The notes beneath the pieces were generated by a model. The model was not told where the DNA came from, did not search any database, and saw nothing but the letters and a program-made list of their open reading frames with translations. From assembly GCF_900103285.1 (NCBI RefSeq), contig NZ_FNGS01000009.1, forward strand, positions 62,001 through 126,000: a stretch of DNA of 64,000 bases. Reading direction: 5' to 3'. Shown in pieces: positions 9,308 through 18,117 of this stretch. The stretch comes from Siphonobacter aquaeclarae (GTDB lineage Bacteria > Bacteroidota > Bacteroidia > Cytophagales > Spirosomataceae). Position 1 is the first letter of the stretch; each line of letters starts with the position of its first letter. Both the position numbers and the translations under genes were made by a program.

Positions 9308-10843
9308 ATGTCACGACTCTTTCTCTTCGCCATCGGCGGGACGGGTGCGCGGGTAGTCAAATCCCTGACGTATCTGCTGGCGTCGGGTGTCAAGCTCCGG
9401 AACACCACGCAGGTGATTCCGATTCTGATGGACCCGCATGCCGAAAACAAGGATCTCAAGCGGACGCGGGAGTTGCTGAGCTATTACCAGAACGTCCGCT
9501 CGTCTTTGCAGACACCGCCTTCGTCAGGCCTTTTCGGAACCGATATTCAGACGCTGAAACGGCAGCTGCCCAGCGCCTCCATCTCGGATTCCTTTCAATA
9601 CGAACTCAAGGGAGTCAGCGATGAGAAATACGAAAACTACATCGGCTATGACTCCCTCGACGAAGCCAACCAGGCGCTGGCAGGGCTGCTTTTCTCCAAA
9701 GAACAGCTCGCCACGAAAATGGATATCGGCTTCGTCGGAAACCCGAATATCGGATCCGTGGTACTGAACCAGTTCGAGGAATCGGAGGAGTTCAAAGCCT
9801 TCGTCAGTACCTTCAAAAAGGAAGACAAGGTATTCATTGTCAGTTCTATTTTCGGGGGAACAGGCGCCGCCGGTTTCCCGATTATCCTGAAAAACATCCG
9901 CGGATACGGCGGGTCGGACGCCAAGGACGTACGTGAGGCGCGTATCGGCGCTATTTCCGTGCAGCCGTATTTCGATGTGTACTCCGCTTCGGTACAGGAT
10001 AAGGTAATCGATAATGCGACCTTTATCTCCAAAACCAAAGCCGCACTCGGGTACTACCAGAACAGCCTTTCCAGCCGGGAATACCCCAAGCTGAATGCCC
10101 TCTACTACCTGGCTGAGAGCTTCCGGAGCCCGTATGAGTACGATCCCGGATCAGCAGGTCAGCAAAACGACGCCCACTATGTCGAAATGGTGGCGGCGTT
10201 GTCGGTCGTCGATTTCTGCGAACATGCCGGCGAGTTTGAATGCGAACTGCGCAACGGGCAGGTAGTAGCCCGTAATCCCCGCTACTCTGAATTTGGCCTG
10301 AATACCAATAATCCCCGGCTTTCCCTGGCGGATTTTGTGGATAAAACACGACAGGTTGTCGGCGGACCGCTCGCCCAAATGGCGTTGCTCAGCCAATACC
10401 TCAAAACGCGCATCGAGCGGGACGGTATCCTGGGTAGCAACAGCGCGCCGTGGTCGAGCAAGGAAGCCCCGAAAATCGGCCCGGATTTCCGGCAGACGAA
10501 GTTTTACCGGAACCTGCACGACTTCAACGAAGGCTTCCGCCTGTGGCTCACCGAGATGAACGACCACGACCGGAATATCTTCAACAAACGTACCTTCCGG
10601 CCGTTTAACCTGGCTACAGAAGACCTCGGCAAGTTTGTTCCTGGTTTTGAGCGAACAAAAAAGAACCTCTTCGGCAAGACGGTCGACGTGGAAATTGAAA
10701 TGAACAAAGGGGAATTCGACGAGTACCTCAATGCCGAATCCAAAGGGAAAACATACGTGACTCCGGAAGACAAGTTCCTCCAGCTCATGGATTCCTGTAC
10801 GGCGCAGTTCCTCCGGAAAGAATACCCCCAGCTGATTGCCTGA
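9308..10843 (+). CDS. tubulin/FtsZ-like GTPase-fold protein
   Basis: 511 residues. The N-terminus (LFLFAIGGTGARV, glycines 10, 11 and 13) is the first nucleotide-binding loop of the tubulin/FtsZ fold. Residues 182-189 (FGGTGAAG) match the tubulin signature motif that binds GTP phosphates. The length is near that of tubulins and of the tubulin-like family found in diverse bacteria. No signal peptide or membrane segment is seen, so it should be cytoplasmic. It sits between a membrane protein and a giant actin-like ATPase on the same strand. I infer a nucleotide-dependent switch or scaffold; whether it forms filaments cannot be told. It is not the cell-division FtsZ, because overall sequence and context differ. 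Confidence 0.8.
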   Translation: MSRLFLFAIGGTGARVVKSLTYLLASGVKLRNTTQVIPILMDPHAENKDLKRTRELLSYYQNVRSSLQTPPSSGLFGTDIQTLKRQLPSASISDSFQYELKGVSDEKYENYIGYDSLDEANQALAGLLFSKEQLATKMDIGFVGNPNIGSVVLNQFEESEEFKAFVSTFKKEDKVFIVSSIFGGTGAAGFPIILKNIRGYGGSDAKDVREARIGAISVQPYFDVYSASVQDKVIDNATFISKTKAALGYYQNSLSSREYPKLNALYYLAESFRSPYEYDPGSAGQQNDAHYVEMVAALSVVDFCEHAGEFECELRNGQVVARNPRYSEFGLNTNNPRLSLADFVDKTRQVVGGPLAQMALLSQYLKTRIERDGILGSNSAPWSSKEAPKIGPDFRQTKFYRNLHDFNEGFRLWLTEMNDHDRNIFNKRTFRPFNLATEDLGKFVPGFERTKKNLFGKTVDVEIEMNKGEFDEYLNAESKGKTYVTPEDKFLQLMDSCTAQFLRKEYPQLIA

Positions 10844-10880
10844 AAACGGCCGTATTGTCAACCAACGAAACGCAAGTACC

Positions 10881-13800
10881 ATGTCTGATCAGTCATTGAA
10901 ACGGGAACTGACCCTGCACGACCGCTCCGCTTCGGTAGACGGCCACTGGTTTGTTTCCCAACCGTATAATACCGATCTGATCGAAGCCATCGAGGACAAG
11001 GCGAAGGGGGATACTGAAAAGGATCCTACGTCGATTCCGAGTCCCTTTGCCCGGTTTGATCTGGTGAAGTCCGCTTTCCGGAATCTGATTCTCCGCGGGG
11101 ACCTGCGCGGCTCCGCCAACGACGAGCGGATGGTTTCCGCCTGCTTCGATGTCGGGGAGATTTTTTACAATTACGACAAGTTCAAATCGCCGCGCGGACC
11201 GGTCCGTATCATTACCTGGGACCGTGAACAAGCACTCCGCACACTGAAAAACGGCTCACGCAACCACCAGCGTCTGGGTAGTGCGATCGACCTGTACCTC
11301 CGCGAAGATTCCGGCAGCTACAATTTCAACGGCCTCCGGAAGATATTCATCCTGCATTACCAAAGCCGGGAAGGAACGGGCGTGATCGGCGGGACCTCGC
11401 CGGCGACGCTCTTTTTTACCGCGCCCAACGACCTCGGCTTCGTCAATATCACCTTCGGCAACCATCGGGTGTTCGACCGGAATAACCCGGTGCCGCTGCA
11501 CGACAGAGACATCGAATACCAGGTATTCTGGCACGGGCTCAAGCGGTTTATGCCGGGTTTCCGGGAGCTGTTTCCGGAAGTATCGGAATACCTCAGCCGC
11601 AGCCTCGAAATCCTGCACAGCAAAAACTACGAGTTCTGGCAGCGCATTGGCGCGAACGGCCAGAACCTGCGGGAAGAAGCCTGGAACGCCGATTTCCCGG
11701 AACTGGAATTCGATACCAACCAGACCGTTGAGTTTATCGCCGGCAACGGCGGCCCTGCCTTCAAAATGCGGAAAGTGGCCTCCGGACCGGAAGTCATCCA
11801 GGGCCTGAGTCACTTCCTCATCAGCCCGACCGAGGAAACGGATGAAACCGGCGCCCGCCGGCCCCGCTACCAGGGCAAACCGGCGCCGATGATCCTGTCG
11901 AAGGACTTCTTCGAGCCGATTCCGTATACCCGTATTCCGTGGAAGGATACGATCGACGTGAAGCATTATGTCCCGGAAGACTGGCGGCAAAACCAGCGCC
12001 AGCTACCGGGTCAGGCGGATTATTATCCCTACCTCACCACCAGCGATTTCCTGGAGCCATACCTGATCCGGCTGGTGTATCCCATTCATTCCCAGCGGTA
12101 TTTTGACGGGGGACTGAAAAACGTTCAGAAGAGCTACCTGCTCCCGCTGAAGCCCGATTTCTTCACCTTCTTCTCGGCACAGGACCTGATCCGGGGTGGA
12201 GAAGTGAATATCCAGATGGAAGAACGGGCGGGCGGGTCGGTCCGGGTGACGCTCCAGATACCCCTCGGTCGCTGGGATGCTTCCGTGCAGAAGGTTGTCC
12301 CGACCGGGCGCTCCCTGAAGCTCTCCCGGATGTATTACGACGACCCAACGAAGACGCCGAGTGAAGAGAAAAACGAAGGGGTAATCGCCGAGCACCAGTT
12401 CGGACTCACGGTTTTTCCGTTTGTACAGGTGAAACGGCCGGCATACTCCGACTTCAAACCCATGTACCGCGTGCACCTGGTAGACCGGGATGTGGCCGCT
12501 CACAGCTTCAAAAACGAGTACAAGCTCAGTTTCTTCGACGCGAAAAACGACGTCATACCCGTTCCGGCGAACCGGGTCCGGCCACGGAGCCAGAAGGCCA
12601 TTAACAGCGGAGCGAAATCAGAAGTCCACGTCTTAGAAGCAGACTTTGAGCGAATAGTTGTCGAAGTCGCCGGACATAGAGGTGTCATCTTGCCGAAGTT
12701 TGAAATTCGTGAGATGAAAGATACTGTATTCACATTTGCAGTAGACTTCGGGACGACAAACACGCACGTTGAGTTTCTTACATCGGAAGATCGTCAGCCT
12801 AAACCGTTTACGATTGACACCGATGTACAGATTGCGACTTTGTATGACCCTGCGTTTGCGGAGCAGGACAAAGGATTCAATAATACCAAGGCATCTTTTA
12901 TTTCTGAATTGGTGCCGCTGGAACTGATGCCGGAGCGATTGGGTGAGACGTATCTCTGTAAGTTTCCTCAACGCACTGCATTGATTGAAAACAGGCCCAG
13001 TTTTTCAGGAGAAAATTTATTTGGTTTTGGTGATTTCAATATTGGGTTTTTGTATGAAAAGACATCCCTTTCGGATTATACCATATCAACAAACCTGAAA
13101 TGGTCTGATTTTAGTAAAAACGTAAAAGCGCAAAAACGCATCGAAGGTTTCTTGCAGTCACTTTTGCTGCTTATCCGTAACAAAGTTTTGCTGAATGGAG
13201 GTGACTTATCCAAAACTGAGCTGCTTTGGTTTTATCCCTTAAGCATGGTTGAGAACCAACGGAACTACTTCGAAGGATTGTGGAATAAGCTCTTTTCGGA
13301 AACCATCAGTAGGGAGCGTGTTCCGCGGAAAGTTCCCGAAAGTATCGCACCTTTTTACTGGTATAGTCGAGGAGGAAGTAGCAGTCAGCCCATCACGTCT
13401 AATCTGTATCCGGCAGCATTAATTGATATTGGAGGAGGAACCTCGGATATAGTTATTTTTGAAAATAATGAGCCTTCGTTGCTGACTTCAGTAAGGTTTG
13501 CCGCAAATGCCATTTTCGGCGACGGGTTTACGCTGGACGGCGCAAGAGCGAGGAATGGTTATTACAAAAAGTACCATGAGGAAGTTGAGCATCACCTGAA
13601 AACAAATTTCGGAAAGTTGAATACAGCTTACGAAGCGATACAGTCAGGTAATCACTCCGAAGACATTGTTGCCTTCTACTTTTCCCTCAAGAATAACAAA
13701 GACCTTGCTGAAAAAGCCGCCTACGATTTCAACGACCGCCTCGCCAACGACGCCGACATGAAGATCGTCCCGCTGGTGTTTTACACAGCGCTGATCTACC

Positions 13801-14441
13801 ACGTGGCGCGGCTGATGAAGGCAAACGGCAAGCAGTTCCCGCGGTACATCGCTTTCAGCGGTACCGGCTCGAAGGTGCTGGATATCCTGACGCCGCGGAA
13901 CGTTGCCCTGGCTGACCTGGCCAAGCTGATTTTCGAGGATGTGTATGGCGAGCCGTACCATGCCGACGGCCTCGATATCGTCCGGGAGCGCAATTCCCCG
14001 AAAGAATCGACCTGTAAAGGCGGCCTGAAAATGCCCGGCCTCAATTTTGCAAGGGAGGACGACGGTACGCTCGAAGCCAAAATGGACAAGATCAAGACCG
14101 TATTGTGGGGCACGACGGAAGATCGCCTCGTCGTACGCGGCGATACCTACCAGAAGATAGACAGCGAAGTGCTGCAGGGCGTAGCCGACGAAGTGAAGAA
14201 GTTTGTGGATATGCTTTTCGGCCTCGAATTCTCCTTCAGCGGAAAATTCGGTGTGAACGAAGGGCGGCTGGAGCAGTACAAGGACATCCTCCTCCGGAAT
14301 CTCCTGCAAAATGTATACAGCGGCTGGGAAATGCGACGGGAAGGCCTTGATAACCTCAACAGCCCGATCGAAGAATCCCTTTTCTTCTATCCGCTGCTCG
14401 GCGCACTCAATCAGCTCGCGTGGGAAGCCGCCAACGGCTGA
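10881..14441 (+). CDS. large protein with an actin/Hsp70-type ATPase core (SrfB-like)
   Basis: 1186 residues, starting at the ATG at 10881; an in-frame TTG at 10836 overlaps the previous gene and is less likely. Residues 1-610 form a large N-terminal region of unknown fold, with SIPSPFARFDLV near residue 50. An actin/Hsp70 ATPase core follows: phosphate-1 loop DFGTTNTH (622-629), phosphate-2 loop DIGGGTSD (849-856) and an adenosine-type motif FSGTGSK (992-998). No membrane segment is seen, so it should be cytoplasmic. The arrangement recalls proteins annotated as virulence factor SrfB, but identity is uncertain. Bases about 12600-13690, spanning much of the ATPase core, are clearly AT-richer than the flanking parts of the same gene, which suggests recombination. 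It lies directly after the tubulin-like gene. Confidence 0.8.
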   Translation: MSDQSLKRELTLHDRSASVDGHWFVSQPYNTDLIEAIEDKAKGDTEKDPTSIPSPFARFDLVKSAFRNLILRGDLRGSANDERMVSACFDVGEIFYNYDKFKSPRGPVRIITWDREQALRTLKNGSRNHQRLGSAIDLYLREDSGSYNFNGLRKIFILHYQSREGTGVIGGTSPATLFFTAPNDLGFVNITFGNHRVFDRNNPVPLHDRDIEYQVFWHGLKRFMPGFRELFPEVSEYLSRSLEILHSKNYEFWQRIGANGQNLREEAWNADFPELEFDTNQTVEFIAGNGGPAFKMRKVASGPEVIQGLSHFLISPTEETDETGARRPRYQGKPAPMILSKDFFEPIPYTRIPWKDTIDVKHYVPEDWRQNQRQLPGQADYYPYLTTSDFLEPYLIRLVYPIHSQRYFDGGLKNVQKSYLLPLKPDFFTFFSAQDLIRGGEVNIQMEERAGGSVRVTLQIPLGRWDASVQKVVPTGRSLKLSRMYYDDPTKTPSEEKNEGVIAEHQFGLTVFPFVQVKRPAYSDFKPMYRVHLVDRDVAAHSFKNEYKLSFFDAKNDVIPVPANRVRPRSQKAINSGAKSEVHVLEADFERIVVEVAGHRGVILPKFEIREMKDTVFTFAVDFGTTNTHVEFLTSEDRQPKPFTIDTDVQIATLYDPAFAEQDKGFNNTKASFISELVPLELMPERLGETYLCKFPQRTALIENRPSFSGENLFGFGDFNIGFLYEKTSLSDYTISTNLKWSDFSKNVKAQKRIEGFLQSLLLLIRNKVLLNGGDLSKTELLWFYPLSMVENQRNYFEGLWNKLFSETISRERVPRKVPESIAPFYWYSRGGSSSQPITSNLYPAALIDIGGGTSDIVIFENNEPSLLTSVRFAANAIFGDGFTLDGARARNGYYKKYHEEVEHHLKTNFGKLNTAYEAIQSGNHSEDIVAFYFSLKNNKDLAEKAAYDFNDRLANDADMKIVPLVFYTALIYHVARLMKANGKQFPRYIAFSGTGSKVLDILTPRNVALADLAKLIFEDVYGEPYHADGLDIVRERNSPKESTCKGGLKMPGLNFAREDDGTLEAKMDKIKTVLWGTTEDRLVVRGDTYQKIDSEVLQGVADEVKKFVDMLFGLEFSFSGKFGVNEGRLEQYKDILLRNLLQNVYSGWEMRREGLDNLNSPIEESLFFYPLLGALNQLAWEAANG

Positions 14442-14460
14442 GTCCCGTAGATACCCGAAC

Positions 14461-14486
14461 GGGGCGCCGCGTTGGCGCCCCCTTTT
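14461..14486 (+). terminator. GC-rich hairpin after the actin-like gene
   Basis: A perfect 8-bp stem (GGGGCGCC / GGCGCCCC) with a GCGTT loop is followed by CTTTTCC. It is probably an attenuator between the ATPase gene and the coiled-coil gene, since the next start is only 18 bp downstream. Confidence 0.55.
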
Positions 14487-14503
14487 CCACCCCTCAACAG
14501 GAC

Positions 14504-15778
14504 ATGAAGCGGATCCTCTTCTTTTTTGCCGCGATGTTCAGCGTACTGATCGCTGCGGCACAGAACAACCTCGGTAGCAAACAGGCGACCTTCCAGTCGG
14601 CCGATGGTTCGGAAAAAGTAACCTATGCCGTTTTCCACCAGAAAATGGCTGATTTTTTCAAGGGAAGAAAGGACCTGCCCAAAGTAGCCGGCCTGCTTCG
14701 CCAGGTGGAACCTTACCTGAAAAAGAACCTCTCGAAAGACGATCAGGCCCGTCTGAAGAAAATTCTCAAAGACATCGAAGATCTGAAGGAAAGGGATGAG
14801 AAGACGGGCAAGCAGGTATCGATCCTTCAGACCCGGCAGGCGCTGGGTAGCTATGTCGGGCATCTCCGGGAAGAGCTGGCCGGTGTTCCGGCGGATATGG
14901 AAAGCGATTCTGTGACAGAGGATGCCACGCAGGCCGTTCCCGACACCGCTGCCAATGCCGCGCTGGATACAGCTGTGCCGGTGACGAAGGACACCAGAAG
15001 CTCCCCCTGGTTCTGGTGGGTATTGTCCGGGCTGGGAATCGTCGCGGCAGGAGCCCTGGGTTTTTTGTATGTCGGAGAAAAGAAACAGCGCGAAGCTGCC
15101 GAGGCGAAACTGGCGGTACTGCCGATTCCGCCGACGCCGGCGTCTTCGGCGATACCACTGGCGGAGCTTCAGAAGCAGGTTCCGCAGCTGATCGCGAAAA
15201 TCAAGGAATATGAGAAAGCAATTGCCGATCATCAGCGGGTATTGAAAGAACACCAGGCCCGGTGGGAAGCCGACAAAAAACAATACACTCAACAGATTGA
15301 ATCGCTACAGACCCAGCTGACCGAGGCACAGCAGGAGGCGCCGTCATTGATTCCGGCCGCTCCTGTCGCCGCGCCGGAGCCTCCTCCCGCTGCAACGCCC
15401 GAACCGGTTACAGAAGAGCAACCGGCCGAAGAACCCGCTCCGGAAGAACCGGCAGAATTTTACCTGTCGACGCCCAATAAGGACGGTTCCTTCCGGGATC
15501 TCCGGGCGAGCCGCTTCGACCCGTCGCAATCCCTGTACCGGGTGGTGCAGATCTCGCCGTTTGAGGCAGAGTTTGAATTTGTGAATGATCCGATTCTGGT
15601 CAGCGAAGCGCTCCGTTATCCTGAAACGTTCCTCGATCCCGTGTGCGACTACGGCGGCGGCATTCAGTACGGTGCGCGGCATATCCTTACCATTGCGAAG
15701 GGCCGGCTCCTGAAAACGAACATCGACGCCGACCGCTGGGAGCTCCAGCATAAGGCGATTATCCGCTTTGAGGGATAA
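14504..15778 (+). CDS. membrane-anchored coiled-coil protein of the block
   Basis: 424 residues from the ATG at 14504, which begins a signal peptide (about 1-19, ending IAAAQ). Residues 20-165 are a charged, mostly helical region. A membrane segment spans about 168-190 (WFWWVLSGLGIVAAGALGFL) and is followed by basic residues. Next come a coiled coil (about 215-285), a Pro/Ala/Glu-rich linker (about 285-320) and a compact C-terminal domain (about 325-424) that I cannot assign. Cleaved signal plus one membrane pass would put the first part in the periplasm and the coil and C-terminal domain in the cytoplasm, suiting a linker between envelope and cytoplasmic components. Function is inferred from layout only. 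Confidence 0.75.
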   Translation: MKRILFFFAAMFSVLIAAAQNNLGSKQATFQSADGSEKVTYAVFHQKMADFFKGRKDLPKVAGLLRQVEPYLKKNLSKDDQARLKKILKDIEDLKERDEKTGKQVSILQTRQALGSYVGHLREELAGVPADMESDSVTEDATQAVPDTAANAALDTAVPVTKDTRSSPWFWWVLSGLGIVAAGALGFLYVGEKKQREAAEAKLAVLPIPPTPASSAIPLAELQKQVPQLIAKIKEYEKAIADHQRVLKEHQARWEADKKQYTQQIESLQTQLTEAQQEAPSLIPAAPVAAPEPPPAATPEPVTEEQPAEEPAPEEPAEFYLSTPNKDGSFRDLRASRFDPSQSLYRVVQISPFEAEFEFVNDPILVSEALRYPETFLDPVCDYGGGIQYGARHILTIAKGRLLKTNIDADRWELQHKAIIRFEG

Positions 15779-15797
15779 CTTCCCCGGCGCTGTTCCG

Positions 15798-15858
15798 GCA
15801 GCTGATGCGAAGGATTTCTCCGGGAATCCGGTATTCGCATCAGCTGCGTTTTATTTTT
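15798..15858 (+). terminator. intrinsic terminator inside the block
   Basis: A perfect 14-bp stem (15798-15811 with 15834-15847) around a 22-nt loop is followed by GTTTTATTTTT. It lies 20 bp after the coiled-coil gene and 23 bp before the channel gene, so it should set the ratio between the first five genes and the last ones, or mark two transcription units. Confidence 0.85.
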
Positions 15859-15880
15859 ACACGATTAATCCCGACAGTCC

Positions 15881-17476
15881 ATGACTCAACTGCTTGAAAT
15901 CATCGTTATCCTCCTCATTCTCGCGGCGCAGGCGTGGGTCTGGTTTGATACAAGGGGGAGAATCCGGCGGTTTCAGGATCTGATTCCGGACGACTCCATT
16001 TTCCGCCTGCAACGCTACAAGGTACTGCGGCAGGACGTGCAGCACCTCCCTACGCGGGATGTGCTCCAGCAGATCGACAGCCTTTCTGCCCGGACCCAGC
16101 TCAGCGGGCAGCGCCTCGAAGAACTCACGCGCCGCGAAGACCAGCTCGTGGTACTCCTCTCAAACGAACTGCACGAAACCATGCGCGCCGACGCCGAACA
16201 GGAACTGGTGCAGGTGCGCGATGAGTTACTCGGCCTGCGCGCCGCACAGGCACAGCGGGAGGTATTCGAACTGCCGTTCATCCGGACGAAGGAAAAACAC
16301 GAAGGCGTCGCCCGGATTCTTTCCGAAATCAATAGCTACCTGGTTCGGAACCGTACGTCGCTGGCCGATTTCAACCTGCTCAAAGACATCACCGAGCGCA
16401 ACCTCGACGCCGAAGAAGAAGGCATCAACCTGACGCTGCCGATACCCCTGTACCTCGGTCTGATGGGAACCATGGCTGGTATCGTCATCGGGTTATTTGC
16501 CATGCCTGATGTGGGTTCTGCCCGTTTTTTGCAGGGAGAAGGGATCAACAACCTCATCGGGGGGGTGAAAATCGCGATGATTGCGAGCCTCGTCGGGCTC
16601 TGCCTGACGGTTCTTAATTCCTGGATTTTCCGGAATGCCAAAGCGTCTCTCGAAAGCCGGAAACAGGGTTTTTACTCTTTCCTGCAAACAGAGCTATTGC
16701 CGGTACTGTCAGAAGGAGTGAATGCCGGGCTTTTCGCCACCCTCAACCGGAGTATTCAGGAGTTCAGCCTGACGTTTAAAGATAACGTGCGGGAATTGGG
16801 CGGGATGGTCGACCGCAATCACGAATCCCTCATGGCGCAGCAAAAAGCGCTGGATACCCTGCAAAAGGTAGACCTCAGCCGGGTAGCCGGGTTCAACGTA
16901 CAGGTACTCGGGCAGCTCGACCGCAGCCTCGACGCGCTCGAAAAATTCGGGTTTTACCTCAATCAGTTGAACGGGCTGGTCGATAACGCCCAGAAAATTG
17001 TAGAACGTACCCAGCATGTCGACGATATTTCTGTGCAGATTTCCAAGACGTTGCAGCAGTCGCAGGACCTGTATCTGTACCTCACCGGGCATTTTCAGCA
17101 ACTGGATGAACACGGCCGGGCGTTTACCAACAAGGTAGGGCAATACGACGACCTCATCGCGCAGAGCCTTCGCTCGCTGGATCGTACCATTCACGATCAG
17201 CTGAAGACAATCGAGGATATTAAGATCCGGGAAATCAACGTCACCGACGAATACTTTACCCAAAACCGCGACAAACTGAGCAAGCTCGATTACCTGGAGT
17301 TGCTGGAACGGAAAGCGTCGACCTACCAGGAGCAGGATGCGCAACGGCAGGAGCGGATCCGCCAGCAACTGGAATCTCTCAGCAAGCAGCAGGAGCTGAC
17401 ACTGCAGTTGATGGAGCGGATGGTCCGCCGGCTGGAACGCGGCGCCTGGGGTCGCTTATTTTCCTCGAAGCCATGA
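15881..17476 (+). CDS. MotA/TolQ/ExbB-like channel protein with a long coiled-coil tail (ZorA-like architecture)
   Basis: 531 residues. Membrane segments lie at about 5-23, 185-209 (LPIPLYLGLMGTMAGIVIGLF) and 227-250 (IAMIASLVGLCLTVLNSWIF). The second carries the small-residue pattern of the MotA/TolQ/ExbB proton-channel family. About 160 cytoplasmic-type helical residues separate segments 1 and 2, and a long helical tail of about 275 residues follows segment 3. ExbB/TolQ topology would put that tail in the cytoplasm. This length and tail resemble ZorA of the Zorya phage-defence motors more than ExbB. Its stop overlaps the next start by ATGA, so it is translationally coupled to its OmpA-type partner. 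Predicted role: the ion-conducting ring of an envelope motor. No defence nuclease is adjacent. Confidence 0.82.
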   Translation: MTQLLEIIVILLILAAQAWVWFDTRGRIRRFQDLIPDDSIFRLQRYKVLRQDVQHLPTRDVLQQIDSLSARTQLSGQRLEELTRREDQLVVLLSNELHETMRADAEQELVQVRDELLGLRAAQAQREVFELPFIRTKEKHEGVARILSEINSYLVRNRTSLADFNLLKDITERNLDAEEEGINLTLPIPLYLGLMGTMAGIVIGLFAMPDVGSARFLQGEGINNLIGGVKIAMIASLVGLCLTVLNSWIFRNAKASLESRKQGFYSFLQTELLPVLSEGVNAGLFATLNRSIQEFSLTFKDNVRELGGMVDRNHESLMAQQKALDTLQKVDLSRVAGFNVQVLGQLDRSLDALEKFGFYLNQLNGLVDNAQKIVERTQHVDDISVQISKTLQQSQDLYLYLTGHFQQLDEHGRAFTNKVGQYDDLIAQSLRSLDRTIHDQLKTIEDIKIREINVTDEYFTQNRDKLSKLDYLELLERKASTYQEQDAQRQERIRQQLESLSKQQELTLQLMERMVRRLERGAWGRLFSSKP

Positions 17477-18117
17477 AAACGAAGGATTCCGGTTTTTTCT
17501 GGCCGAGCTATACCGACCTGATGACGAGCCTGTTTTTCATCATGCTCGTGTTGTATGTCCTGACTGTTGCCATCCTCAAATCCAAGGAAGCCGGGTATAT
17601 CAACGACGCGTTGAAGTACCAGAAAATCCAGACCATTGAGCGGGCGCTGCAGGAACTGAACGGTACCTACTTCCGGTACGATGAGAACAACAAACGCTTC
17701 CGGCTGGGTGTGGACGTGAATTTCCGCCCCAATAAAGCCGATATTTCAGAACTCGACAGCCGGACGCAGGACGACCTGCTCGAAGCGGGCCGTATACTTT
17801 TCCGGAAAATCCAGAAAGTCACGAAAGAAAACCCCGACGTCAGCTATATGGTCGTGGTGGAAGGAAATGCCCAGCGGGCCAACGACAACTGGCAGAGCGC
17901 GTTCGGCCGCCAGAACGGGTATGAACTGAGCTACCGCCGCGCGCTGGCGCTGACCGATTTCTGGAAGCGGAACGGGCTGGATTTTGACCGGTTTCCGAAC
18001 TGCGAAATCCTGATCGTCGGCAGCGGGCACTTCGGCAAATCGCGGGACCCGCGGAATGAAATTGCGAACCGTCGTTTCACGATACAGATTACGTCCAAAG
18101 TAGGAAAAACACTATGA
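17473..18117 (+). CDS. MotB/OmpA-like stator partner
   Basis: 214 residues. The short cytoplasmic N-terminus runs into one membrane helix as WPSYTDLMTSLFFIMLVLYV; Asp15 stands where MotB and ZorB carry the proton-binding Asp. A helical linker follows, then an OmpA-like peptidoglycan-binding domain (about 75-210) with YELSYRRALAL and the late NRRFTIQI motif seen in OmpA/MotB domains. The gene overlaps its MotA-like partner by 4 bp, typical of paired stator subunits, and overlaps the next gene by 4 bp. Predicted role: anchors the motor to the cell wall and supplies the proton site. The family call is firm; what the motor drives is unknown. Confidence 0.87.
   Translation: MKTKDSGFFWPSYTDLMTSLFFIMLVLYVLTVAILKSKEAGYINDALKYQKIQTIERALQELNGTYFRYDENNKRFRLGVDVNFRPNKADISELDSRTQDDLLEAGRILFRKIQKVTKENPDVSYMVVVEGNAQRANDNWQSAFGRQNGYELSYRRALALTDFWKRNGLDFDRFPNCEILIVGSGHFGKSRDPRNEIANRRFTIQITSKVGKTL

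Noticed and set aside
15881-18117. Calling the pair a Zorya phage-defence system
   Set aside because: Only the ZorA/ZorB-like architecture is present; no ZorC, ZorD or ZorE-type gene lies nearby, and the pair is linked to ispE, so defence is not supported.
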